From positions 87,472,748-87,536,747 of the forward strand of contig CM056742.1 of assembly GCA_029851415.1 (NCBI GenBank): 64,000 nt of DNA, read 5' to 3'. Below are positions 9,736 to 19,101 of the stretch, one piece after another; within the stretch, counting starts at the first letter, position 1; each line of letters begins with the position of its first letter. Under the pieces are notes generated by a model. It was not told where the DNA came from, searched no databases, and saw nothing but the letters and a program-made list of their open reading frames with translations. The stretch is from Eretmocerus hayati. Lineage: Eukaryota > Arthropoda > Insecta > Hymenoptera > Aphelinidae. The translations under genes and the position numbers were made by a program.

Positions 9736-12566
9736 ATAGAGAGGGGGAGGGAGTAAAGGAGAGAGAAAGAGAACCGAATGGGAAGAGGAGTGAGAGGCGC
9801 ATGAATATCAAGTTGCCTATACATGGAATACATTGGAAAGTCGCGCAAAACTCGAAACTGTGAATATTCACATGAAGTTGATTCCTACGTACGCCAGTCA
9901 ATACGGTAATATCCTCAATCAATAGCTCAGTTATCAATCTCACCTTCTAGATGTTTCATATGCAAGTCAAACGAGAACTTGAGAGTTGTTCCGTACCCAG
10001 CAATAGCCAAATGTTTCTTCGAATCAAATAGAATCATCATACATAACACGAGGTGCTGTTCGAAGCATTTTGATGGTGAATATCTCAATGCAACAGATTT
10101 GAAATCGGTGGAACCTGACTTTGAGGATACGCTGATGACGGAAGAGGATGTGACACGATTCATTGACTCGTTGCGAGATTTGGCTGTGAAAAGTACGGAT
10201 AAAAATAAAGGTAGCATTGATTCATAGCGGAATAGCCCGTCAAATACCATAGTTCTCTGAAACTTCTCTTTATAATTTCAAGGGGGTCTAGATCTGGAAG
10301 ATGGGGACTGGACGGATCAAGACTATATTAATCTCACCGGTATTACAAAGCAGAATTTTGATCAAGTCATATCCATATGTGCGACCAGTAAGACCTATGC
10401 ATCTTATATGAGGAAGCCGCCTCTCAGAAAATGCATCGCTGTACTATTGATAAAACTGAGAGTCAATCTATCTACAGCAGTATTATCCACTCTATTGAAA
10501 GTTCACAGATCAACCATATCTAGAATGATGAGAAAGGCACGGAAAATACTGATGGACAGTTTTGTCGTCAAATACTTGGGTACAGTATGGATTTTTGTTC
10601 TCGTTCCTCACAAAATGATTATTCAATCACGCATTCCCATGGATTCTCAGAATGAATTACGAAGCCTTGATCAATCTCCCCAGGCACATCGCACATAGAT
10701 CACGATACTTTTGTGACAAATCATACCAGGTTTTTTGCTCAAAAGTTATTAGATACAGAAGAGGAGGCTATTATAATAGGGGGTGCAACCTACTGTTATA
10801 TACAAAAAAGTGGGAATTACAAATTCCAAAGGATGACATATTCTCTGCATAAAAATCGACCTCTAGTCAAACCAATGATCTTGATAAGTTCCAATGGGTA
10901 TATACTGGCAGTTTACGGGCCATATTATGCGAATGGTAAAAATAACGATGCCAACATCCTCATTGATCTCATAGTGAGTACCATTCATCTCAGACTGCCA
11001 ACCCGTTATCACACTAATCTCTATCCACGCGAATACTATTCATATTTGGATTTTCATATTCTTACTCAGAAGAAAGATTCTGAGGAACTCTCCACGTGGT
11101 TGCGACCGGGTGATTACTTGATTCTAGATAGAGGATTCAGAGATGCCCTGGAGTTTTTCAAAGCACTCGGCTTGAATACTATGATACCCCATTTTCTACC
11201 AAAGAATAAGTCTCAGCATTCCACGGAAGAGTCAAACGAATCTCGCATCGTTACATCAATTAGGTGAGTGCCATATGATTATGGAAGCCTTCGAACAGTT
11301 TCGAATCCCCAGTATTCTTGGAAGCTGCAACGAAACATAGTAGCCAGAACTGACCCCTCTATTCGAGGGAATACACTATTCAGGGAGAACAACAACTCCA
11401 CCAGTCTTGATAGGGCTTATTCCTCACCATCCTTGAATTGAACCTCATCTTGCAATTGAAGATTCGAATGAGTTGGCCGATCTTTGTTCTTAATCAATGT
11501 CCAAGCGAGACCGACTCATAATCCTTGTATATTTTCTATCTAGGTGAGTTATCGAATCAGTGAACGGCATGATTAAGAATTGGAAAGCTCTCGGAAGCGT
11601 GTTTCCCAATCAAGAAATCCCGAATATTGGAGACTACGTCAGAATTATCTGCGCGCTCTGTAATGCATTCCGACCACCACGAGTATTCGATACATCTGCT
11701 GATGGAATGAAAGCTGAGAAAATACTTCAGCGCCTGAGTAAAATAAATGAGTTGGAAAATATTGTGAAGGAAAAGAAAATGGCAACTGTGAGAGCAGTAT
11801 GGGAGGAGATCAGCGATTTATCGCTCACTGATTTCCCTCGCCTATCCCTGGATGACCTGCAAGAATTAACGCTTGGCATCTACCAGGTATCACCCCCAAC
11901 AAATATTACTCACGTATAAGTAGTTGGCCTAAAGTGTGCAAAGTACTCGATCTAGTGATAATACTTCCGAAGTACTCCCATAAAACTGCGTAGAAGATGG
12001 AAAAATTCCTAGCACTCTCGAATGACTGTTTTAATTCATGTTCATCAATCCAAACAATTATTGTGATAAGGCAGTACTTTTCGAAGTCAGGGTGACCTGA
12101 ATGCCCTTGATATCTCTTCAACGAGGTGATTGATCATTATTTTGGTTCACAGCTGAAGCAAGCAAGATCATACACTGACGAGCACCGTGATGATGAAGGG
12201 ATTTATTCCCTATTCTATCATAAGGATGAAAGAAACATCATACGGATCAAGATGCAGTCACGCCACACATCCTCGAAAGTGTACTCTCTTTGGATAAGAT
12301 ATGACGAAGATGAAAAATCCATCAACGGTTGGTACTGTCAATGCAGGACAGGTGGAAGAACGGTTGGTTGCTGTGCTCACATCGCTTCAGTATTATGGTA
12401 TCTCGGTTATGAACGATACCAGGAGAATTGCAGGGAGAGATTAAGCCGGAACTATGATTCCTTCGTCAGCAATGTCGACCATGAGCAAACGAATGAAGAG
12501 TTCCTGGCTGAGCATGGAGTTTTTGAATCAGTGGCTACAGATGAAGATGACTCTGAGTCAGATTGA

Positions 12567-12945
12567 ACCTCAAAGTCAAATATGTGATATCAAAGAAAAC
12601 TATAGCTATTATGAACAGGTGAACTGACTGACACACGAGTTTTGGTATAAAACGTGAAGAACGAATAACTTCCGTTGTCATCTTACTCAGAAAACTTGTT
12701 CTACCAGTAATCTCGTCGTCTAGCTTGACAGGCGGACTACTGTCACGGCTGATTAAGTAGATTTCACTAGTTTGAAAATTTTCGACATCAACTTGTGATA
12801 TCAATCCAAGCCATAGAGTGTGAGTTCTCATGAATGGTTATTTTCGGAGTCTCGTACACTACAATATTCTCATAGTTGGGAAAAGTTTTGAGAAAGACAA
12901 CAATCCTGGTGTTCAAAGATTCGATCCTTATCATAACCTTATATA
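12567..12945 (+). other. Transposon 3' region; no gene seen
   Basis: Sequence between the transposase stop and the right terminal inverted repeat. It has no recognisable coding motif and presumably provides the 3' UTR. Confidence 0.4.
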
Positions 12946-13797
12946 GCTCCGAATGATGATCGTGGATGAAAATTGGTGATTTTGCATGTCCGATTGATGT
13001 AGTTGTATGACTCATTGACGTAGAATTGCATATAGCATGCTGGAACCATGAATTTATCCACTCAAACTCGTTATCTGGCATAAAAATGCATATTCCTCGA
13101 AGCAGGAACATCGGAACGCTATGAATTTTTTTTTCATTTTGAAGTACACGAAAAAAAGCAACTTTTCACGCAATTATTATATAGGGTTTCCATTTGCGTT
13201 TTTCGAGTATTTTGCGTAAGAACGTTGGAGAGTGCCTATTTCCGGCACTTTTTCGCTATAAACTCGAATCTGGTGCGTTTTTTCGAAAAAATTATGGGAA
13301 CCAAAAATGTGTATTTTGATGAGATCTACAAGATATGATAGTTTGTCAGTCCATTTTCACCCCGAGATCGCCAAGAAATCCAATAAATATGGTTTTTTGC
13401 GACTTTTGGTCGTTTTTTGGGAACCCCCAACCAATACATGCATAAAAAACCGATGCCAAATGGAAGCTTAGAACATAATCTACAACTTTGGTCCTCTGCA
13501 ACTTTCCGATTAATCCCACTCCGTTCGAGTATTCCCCTAAAAGTTGTATTTTCTGTTCAAGAACAAATCCTCATTGGAGCCGTTATAGTCCATTGGGCCA
13601 ATTTTGAGAGGGACGCTAGAAAGTGCGTTCCACGTGTATTTTGAATGGGACACCTTTTTGCCCACTACTGGGAGACGCTTTGGTTTGACGCGGAAAAAAT
13701 TCATATGCATATTCAGACACCCAAAACACGCATTCCAGTGCAACCTGGAGTCCCAATTCTCTGGAGCAGATTTGGCCTCATTTGCAACAGCTCCTTT
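12946..13797 (-). repeat. Right terminal inverted repeat of the 7.7-kb transposon
   Basis: Inverted copy of 6133-7070, ending GCAACAGCTCCTTT. It lacks the ~90-100-bp stretch found in the left copy. Confidence 0.85.
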
Positions 13798-14312
13798 TGA
13801 GCAGAGAAAAAAGCTCTCATCAAATGTTTAACAAACTCATCAAAATTTCCAAAAATTCGCCCCTGTATGTGAGCCTTAGCGGACCCAGTTACTTTTGATT
13901 TTATCAACTCGAGGAAGAAGTCCTTATCAGATGGATCAACGAATCTTTCAGCGCTCTTACACTCCCGAATAAACTGATCTATGGAGATATTGCGGCCATT
14001 AAATTCGGGTAATATTTTCACAACGTCAGTAGCCTTACGCACGGTACATCGGGAACCTCTCTCGCTGACCGCGGCCAACGAGTGGTTGTCATGATTATTT
14101 GGTAAAAAGGAAATATTTTCCGCGGGGTTCACTATAAAATGAGGGAATTCGTGAATATGTTGGGCACGCACTGGTTCATTACTCGCATTCGAACTATGTG
14201 AAGGGGCAGATGGGTCGGGGACACTAGCTTCTCTTCCGTTCACCGGTTGATTCGGTTCCACATGTATGATGGGGATATCCACACTAGTGAGATTTGCCGT
14301 TACATCGGACAT
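13798..14312 (-). pseudogene. Gypsy-1 gag, 5' part
   Basis: It starts at an ATG at 14312 (MSDVTANL). After a Pro/Ser/Asn-rich leader comes LPEFNGRNISIDQFIRECKS, the counterpart of LPDFDGKRISVNRFIREC in gypsy-2 gag, then KSKVTGSAKAHIQGR, matching KSKVKGSASSYLQYK. These are the conserved retrotransposon capsid helices. The frame ends abruptly at the right border of the inserted DNA transposon at ...FFSAQ; the remainder of gag continues at 6132 on the same strand. The ATG overlaps the end of the upstream ORF by 29 bp. Confidence 0.85.
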
Positions 14313-14670
14313 TTCGAACTTGTTTTATATCTCCGGATTCGATTTTATCAATTTTATCAGCGTGTGTTATGATCAATTTCTCCAATTCGAGCACCCGCTC
14401 TCTCAAACTTTGATCTTCGAGTTTAACAAATTCAAAAAGGTCCTGAAGAATTTTCAAAAGGAAGCTGTATTTCTTTCCCAAATTTTGAACACACTGGGCA
14501 AGATTCGCCTGTGTTTCCTGATCGTCACTGTTAATCTGATATTGCTCAGCAAATAGTTCGTTAAAATCCTGTTGTCGTCTCGAGAATCTACGGATGCACT
14601 CTCCGTGCCTGAAGGTTTTCCTTTCTAACTCGCGAATTCGTTCGAAAATTTCTTTTAATGCATGTGGCAT
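14284..14670 (-). CDS. Gypsy-1 leader ORF 2, coiled-coil protein of unknown function
   Basis: A 128-residue frame from the ATG at 14670 to a stop at 14284, directly upstream of gag and overlapping its start. It is highly charged and predicted coiled coil (IFERIRELERKTF, LRERVLELEKLI). No enzymatic motif is seen. Ty3/gypsy elements normally have no separate ORF here, so it could be an accessory protein, or a gag N-terminal extension cut off by a frameshift. The arrangement with leader ORF 1 and gag suggests a polycistronic or reinitiating leader, but that is inference. Confidence 0.5.
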   Translation of the reverse strand: MPHALKEIFERIRELERKTFRHGECIRRFSRRQQDFNELFAEQYQINSDDQETQANLAQCVQNLGKKYSFLLKILQDLFEFVKLEDQSLRERVLELEKLIITHADKIDKIESGDIKQVRNVRCNGKSH

Positions 14671-14829
14671 CACGAGAAAAGAATCAAATCCGGAGATATT
14701 GTCACTGATTTTGCGTTCGTTTTTATAATTAGGGTACTTAGCTAAGGTTAGTCGGCGTGGTCGGTCGTGGCTGATGATTCCGGAGCCTCGGATGAGTCAG
14801 ATGAGTCGAGTCCTCGTTGTCTCTTCTCC

Positions 14830-15339
14830 TCAACAGCAGTTGGTTGCGTCGATGTAACGGCGCTGGAGTCCTCCTCCTCTGACGGCGGAGTTTTCGGGTC
14901 CCTTGACGAGTGGTTTCTCAGCACCTCCTGAAGGGGAAGTCGTTGAGTCGCGAGCAGCAGGCAGATTGACGCAGCCTGGTGAACGTCGAAGAGTCAGATG
15001 TTCCGGAAGATTGCAAGGCACTTCCAAAAGCAATCTCTCCTCGGGTGTTGGATTTTCTGGAGCCTCTGACTTAGTTGGTCCTTCCTCCGAAATTGGCTGA
15101 TATTTTAATGCGCCGAGCAGGGAGAGCCTCCTTGCTTTAAGACAGCCGATAGTGAAGTGGTCGTTGGGGTTTCGGGCCCGAGCAGCTGCGACGAGTTCTT
15201 CTTGAATTCGAATTTTCTCCAAAATAGCAGCCTTCACATCCACCAGAGGCTTAGAGTCCTCCTTGATGGCCTTTTCCAACTGACTATGAAGATGTTGGTC
15301 CTTCTCGGTATGTGTCGGCTTCGGATTTTTGTCAGTCAT
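14830..15339 (-). CDS. Gypsy-1 leader ORF 1, unknown function
   Basis: A 169-residue frame starting at the ATG at 15339 (MTDKNPKPTHTEKD), only about 45 bp downstream of the tRNA primer-binding site. The N-terminal half is helical and charged (AAILEKIRIQEELVAAARAR). The C-terminal half is Pro/Glu/Ser-rich and probably disordered. The longer open frame upstream of this ATG runs through the primer site and LTR and is not expected to be translated. I know no family for it. Position and an intact frame in a decayed element suggest it may once have been selected. Confidence 0.45.
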   Translation of the reverse strand: MTDKNPKPTHTEKDQHLHSQLEKAIKEDSKPLVDVKAAILEKIRIQEELVAAARARNPNDHFTIGCLKARRLSLLGALKYQPISEEGPTKSEAPENPTPEERLLLEVPCNLPEHLTLRRSPGCVNLPAARDSTTSPSGGAEKPLVKGPENSAVRGGGLQRRYIDATNCC

Positions 15340-15383
15340 CGAGGACAAACGAAATTTCACGTTCCAAAATGACCCCTCTGCGA

Positions 15384-15401
15384 ATCCCACTCCTGACACC
15401 A
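15384..15401 (-). promoter_or_regulatory. Gypsy-1 primer-binding site, tRNA-Leu type
   Basis: On the - strand this reads TGGTGTCAGGAGTGGGAT, beginning with TGG (complement of tRNA CCA) a few bases inside the LTR end. It resembles the 3' end of a Leu tRNA. It defines element polarity and the LTR border at 15406. Confidence 0.7.
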
Positions 15402-15405
15402 AAAC

Positions 15406-16250
15406 TGTTATGTACCAGCCGGTAGGAATGGATAGCAGCGCCACCAGTGGCGAGCTAGCGCGGCGCTTAACATTGAATTTCGGCTGAGAGAATTGAATAT
15501 GAATTTGAGTGGCTGGATTCTTGGCAGGAAAAGACGTGAAAACGTCTGGAGTGTGGAAGTGAAAGAACAATACTGTACTTTCTGGTGTATAGATATATAG
15601 ATATATTCTGTTCAATATACAATTTAGATACGGTCAAAGTTAAGATGTGAACAGTGTCTCGATCAGAGATCGAATGAATGTCCAGTGATCGGTCACCTCC
15701 TTATATATAATTCAGAGTAGTGGGGATTGCATTATCCCACAGTCGACTTGTATTTCTGGTATCGGGCTCAAAATCTGGCCTGTCGATCAAACGTAGAAGC
15801 AAAATAGTTGTCCTGGTTCCAGAAATCGGCCTGTCAATCAAAGTGGATGCAAAAGAATTGTCTTGTTTTCCAGACGTCACTCAAGTGTCGAGTCCGAAAG
15901 TCGACCTGTCAATCAAACGTGGAAGCAAAAGATTTGTCCTGGTTCCAAAAGTTGGCCTGTCAATCAAAGTAGATGTCTTGTTTTCCAGACGTCACTCAAG
16001 TGTCGAGTCTCCAAAAGTCGACCTGTCAATCAAACGTGGAAAGAAAGAATTGTCTTTTGTCGTATGTCAGTCGAGAGTCTAGTCCAAAAGTCGGCTTGTC
16101 AGAAGACGTCCAGCTTATGTCAATCAAACGTCAAAGGAGTAGGCCAAATCTCAATCCAGAGTCGAGTCAAGAAATCGACCTGTCAATCAAACGTCCAATT
16201 CGTCGGTTGAAAATTAGGTCGGCGTTCTGTGAGTCTGAAAATAAGAAGGA
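15406..16250 (-). mobile_element. Gypsy-1 5' LTR (outer end not defined)
   Basis: The LTR inner edge reads CATAACA on the - strand, next to the primer site. A TATA box (TTATATATAA) lies at 15701-15710. Beyond it, from about 15740 to 16230, is a direct-repeat field built on GTCAATCAAACGT(G/A)GAAG and AGACGTCACTCAAGTGTCGAG, as expected for a U3 enhancer. The 3' LTR is missing from the window, so the outer boundary is a guess. Confidence 0.5.
15770..16200. repeat. U3 direct repeats, (G/C)CTGTCAATCAAACGT family
   Basis: Six to eight imperfect copies of CCTGTCAATCAAACGT alternate with TCCTGGTTCCA and AGACGTCACTCAAGTGTCGAG segments. The ACGTCA core is CRE-like. The copies are irregularly spaced. 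Confidence 0.75.
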
Positions 16251-16381
16251 AAGGGGGGGGGGGAAATACAGTTCTATATAGAAAGCATATGCAGCTTGTT
16301 TTTTAGGCGGCCCCATCATACATGTGCATTCAGCTTGGTAGCTATATACATATATATACATATATTTTTAGTTATAGACAT

Positions 16382-16905
16382 TTATGACGACCAATTTTAC
16401 AAATATACCCACTTATGACGACATTTTCGGTTATGACGACCGGTCGTCATAACATTTACAAATATACCTACTTATGACGACCAAAATTTTCTTTACGTAT
16501 ACATGACTTATGACGACCGGAAACGGCTGTCTCAGAAAACTTCTGTTATCTCCTCGGCGGTCATCTCCCACGAGGGATGGTTAGTGTTTTGAACGCAAAA
16601 CGGAGTCTCAGCACACGTCTGTCATCTCCTCGGCGGTCATCTCCCACGAGGGATGGTTTAGTGTTTGAACGCAAAACGGAGTCTGAGCACACGTCTGTCA
16701 TCTCCTCGGCGGTCATCTCCCACGAGGGATGGTTTAGTGTTTGAACGCGAAACCACTGTCTAAGCAGAACAACTGTTATCTCCTCGGCGGTTATCTCCCA
16801 CGAGGGATGGTTTAGTTTTTGAACGTAAAATCACTGTTTTAACCCTCGGTCGTCATAACATATTGATAAGTGTAACAACGGTATCTATACTGTCGGTCGT
16901 CATAA
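16382..16905. mobile_element. Candidate non-autonomous element bounded by TTATGACGACC
   Basis: The stretch is bordered by TTATGACGACC (16382) and its inverse GGTCGTCATAA (16895-16905). The same 11-mer recurs inside in both orientations, including a perfect palindrome near 16434 (TTATGACGACCGGTCGTCATAA in form). Between them lies a tandem repeat with a period near 75 bp (16546-16835). It could be a TIR element or part of the gypsy-1 U3. Confidence 0.45.
16546..16835. repeat. 4 x ~75-bp tandem repeat
   Basis: Four copies share TCTCCTCGGCGG(T)CATCTCCCACGAGGGATGG with spacings of about 75, 74 and 82 bp. Each contains the dyad CTCGGCGG...CCCACGAGGGA, so each unit could form a small hairpin. Confidence 0.85.
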
Positions 16906-16919
16906 GTACTGTATAGATG

Positions 16920-16921
<2 letters not shown>

Positions 16922-16980
<59 letters not shown>
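16922..16980. repeat. (AT)n microsatellite
   Basis: Almost uninterrupted TA dinucleotide tract of about 55 bp, followed by short ACATAC repeats. Confidence 0.95.
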
Positions 16981-16981
<1 letters not shown>

Positions 16982-17691
16982 CACATACATTTCACGCGCG
17001 CCCATACTATTGCTTACATATAGGTATACCCGCCTGCTTGCATCGACGTATACCTTTTCCCAGTTAGTCTATATCTATATTGGCCTATCCATCAGAGACC
17101 CGCCGAGTCTTCCGTATCTCTTGTCCTTGCGGCGCTGGCGCGTATTCACACGCATGTACACATATGGATGACTCGAGGCACCCCGCACCCTGCTCATCTG
17201 CAGTGTTGGGAATCCGCGTGCCTGCATATTTGCTCATAGCGATACACACATACATACATGCACACATACATATACATATACACGACATAGACATATATAC
17301 GCATATACCTGCATACATCCGTATCCTTACCAGAGCTATAAGGCTCGCCCGCCGGTCTCGAGATCGTGGGTCCCGCAAACGAGCGCGTGCGCAAATCTCG
17401 TAACAGTCTTGGCATCAGTAGCATATCATAACAGTCTACAAAGATTGCGCAGACGCGCAATCGGGACTTGCGCGAGCTGGGCGCGAAATTCGTTTGTCAA
17501 ATAAAGTGCAAAGGCACAAGGATAAACCCAGTGAAATTCAACAGAAAATAATCGGTTTATTGTCGAGTACAGCGATGTGATCAGAGCGAGCGCTGGTACA
17601 CGACTGAGCGTGCTGCCTCGTTGTCGTTGCTCCTTATATACGTTTTTGTAACACAGCTTCCTTATTGTAACACAGCTTCTCTATGCCCCTT
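16981..17691. other. No gene seen; possible LTR fragment at the end
   Basis: Low-complexity (ACAT)n-like sequence up to about 17330, then unique sequence. From about 17480 to 17690, features on the - strand recall the local gypsy LTRs: a TATA-like CTCCTTATATACG and AATAAT(C)GG-type signals. It may be a solo or broken LTR, but no partner copy is present. Confidence 0.3.
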
Positions 17692-18143
17692 ATTTATAGT
17701 CGTTGGCATTGGTCATGGTTTTGGTCATGACTAATACCTTGCATGGTACGCGATTCAGGAATTCGGTCAGAAGATTAGTTTTGAGTCAAAATTTTCCGGC
17801 TCATGTACCTTATGTGACCACAGCCACTCGTTTGTCGAAATTCCAGTGTTGAAAACTGTCTTTCAGCATAGAATTGGTGATCCACGCGTTTGCTACAACT
17901 ATGGTCTCGATTCATAACCTTGTCACTCACGTAGATTCACGCAAGAGCACGAATCATAATTTCTGTGCACGTAGGACAATTTTCACCACTGATATTTCAA
18001 CAGACTTGCGGCTGTAGTCACATTTAGTACATTTGTTCGGAAATTTTGACTCAAAACTTATTTTCCGATCTAATTCTTGAATTGCGTACCATGCAAGGTA
18101 TCGGTCATGACCAAAACCATAACCAATGCCAACGACTATAAAT
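17692..18143. mobile_element. MITE/foldback, ~452 bp
   Basis: Terminal inverted repeats of roughly 120-150 bp start ATTTATAGTCGTTGGCATTGG at both ends and include CTTGCATGGTACGC and TTTTGAGTCAAAATTTTCCG. The arms are about 90% alike, separated by a unique centre. There is no coding capacity and no clear target duplication. Confidence 0.75.
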
Positions 18144-18430
18144 TTGGGCCTATGTGTCAATCATCTTGGTCGTTGCGGCGTCAGTTCTCTTCATGTGGTC
18201 CCTAAAAGCCTGTAATAGCTCGGAGAATTCGAGTAAACAGAATCGTCATTCAACTATACTCTCGCTGAAAGCCATCCAAATTAATAAATCAAGTCGTAAA
18301 AAGTGGCTAATTGATTTCCATATGGCGTACAATAGCTACCGTTGCCGCGTATGGTGTCAAAAGATCAAGTCAACAATGTTATCATTGTGGGAATAAATGT
18401 ATTACGCCATAGTAAGGTAGTCATTTGAAA

Positions 18431-18872
18431 TTAAGGTAGTATTAGCGGTACTGGATGTGTCAAGTGCCGAACATACCCGCGCTTGACTCCCTTCCGCCCG
18501 CGATATAGGTATAGTGAGTGCACGCAGCAGACGACAACCTAACCCCGAAACCGCAGAAATGAGTGACACTTGAGATCAGATCTTCTTTTTTAGGCTCTGA
18601 ATCGTCAATCTGATCACTGCTAAGTGTTTTTTGTGCATTCCTACATCTGTGTATTCACTGCCATGAGAATTTGTGCGTCAGGTATCACTCTACTCGTGAT
18701 TTTCCATAAGACGCCGTGTTAAACGGCTTTTACGAAAATGCTCATAACTTTTTTCCCCGACTCTGAAGGCTTCTGAAATTTCAACTGAAGCACTTTGAGA
18801 CCCTAATCTACAACTGTGCCGACTTTCGTGATTTTCTGAGCGTCAATTCGAGTACCGCTAAGACTACCTTAA
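18431..18872. mobile_element. TTAA-flanked MITE, copy A
   Basis: It begins TTAAGGTAGTATTAGCGGTACT and ends with the inverse, AGTACCGCTAAGACTACCTTAA. TTAA borders fit piggyBac- or Kolobok-type non-autonomous elements. A second, nearly identical copy lies at 33244-33684, which confirms the element boundaries. No ORF. Confidence 0.85.
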
Positions 18873-19101
18873 GCCTTCATGCCACGAGAAAGGATATAAA
18901 ATGTGACAAACGTTATATTTCTCTTGCAGCTGCATGAAGTAAACAAGTCTATAAATCCATTACTACTCTCTACTACGTGACCAAAAATACCGCGCACCTT
19001 ATGTGCGTTAGTGCCGATGCGTAGACAAGCCCATTATCCATTGCGCATGATGCAAGACCCGTCAAGAGGGCCTAAGATGCGGCGCAAGTGATCTCTCGCG
19101 T
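18873..19101. other. Short spacer, nothing recognised
   Basis: Unique sequence between the TTAA MITE and the large palindrome. No coding or structural signal seen. Confidence 0.4.

Larger units (their letters stand above)
7998..12566 (+). pseudogene. DDE_Tnp_4-like transposase with SWIM finger, six exons, inactivated
   Basis: Six exons can be joined in frame with consensus borders: 7998-8338, 9951-10210, 10283-10579, 10684-11263, 11544-11886 and 12126-12566. Exon 1 encodes a CxxC...CxxC zinc-binding N-terminus and an acidic, then basic linker. Exon 2 encodes a second Cys/His motif ending CCSKHFDGEYL. Exon 3 has the helix-turn-helix (LLIKLRVNLS...VHRSTISRMMRKAR). Exon 4 is the catalytic core (YCYIQKSGNYKFQR, YGPYYANG, LILDRGFRDA). 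Exon 5 has SVNGMIKNWKALG and CALCNAFRPP. Exon 6 has a SWIM finger (WYCQC...CCAHIASVLWYLGYER). Decay is clear: the usual catalytic Asp of the 'DGTY' motif is replaced (GGATY), and the first full codon of exon 5 region (11545-11547) is TGA. The related families mobilise DNA by cut and paste. Confidence 0.8.
6133..13797 (+). mobile_element. 7.7-kb DNA transposon with ~0.9-kb terminal inverted repeats
   Basis: Both ends begin AAAGGAGCTGTTGCAAATGA in inverted orientation. Left and right repeats (6133-7070 and 12946-13797) match closely throughout, except for a stretch of roughly 90-100 bp around 6395-6490 present only on the left. Inside is a six-exon gene for a DDE transposase with a SWIM-type zinc finger, plus two LINE tails and (GA)n tracts in its first intron. 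The element splits the gypsy-1 gag. Joining the flanks leaves gag in frame at residues that match gypsy-2 gag, so the insertion site is well defined. I see no clear target-site duplication. The transposase suggests an ISL2EU/Harbinger-like (DDE_Tnp_4) element, but the superfamily is not certain. Confidence 0.85.

Noticed and set aside
13604..13831. 75- and 93-codon frames MRGTLESAFHVYFEWD at both transposon ends
   Set aside because: They are parts of the terminal inverted repeats read in opposite directions, not genes.
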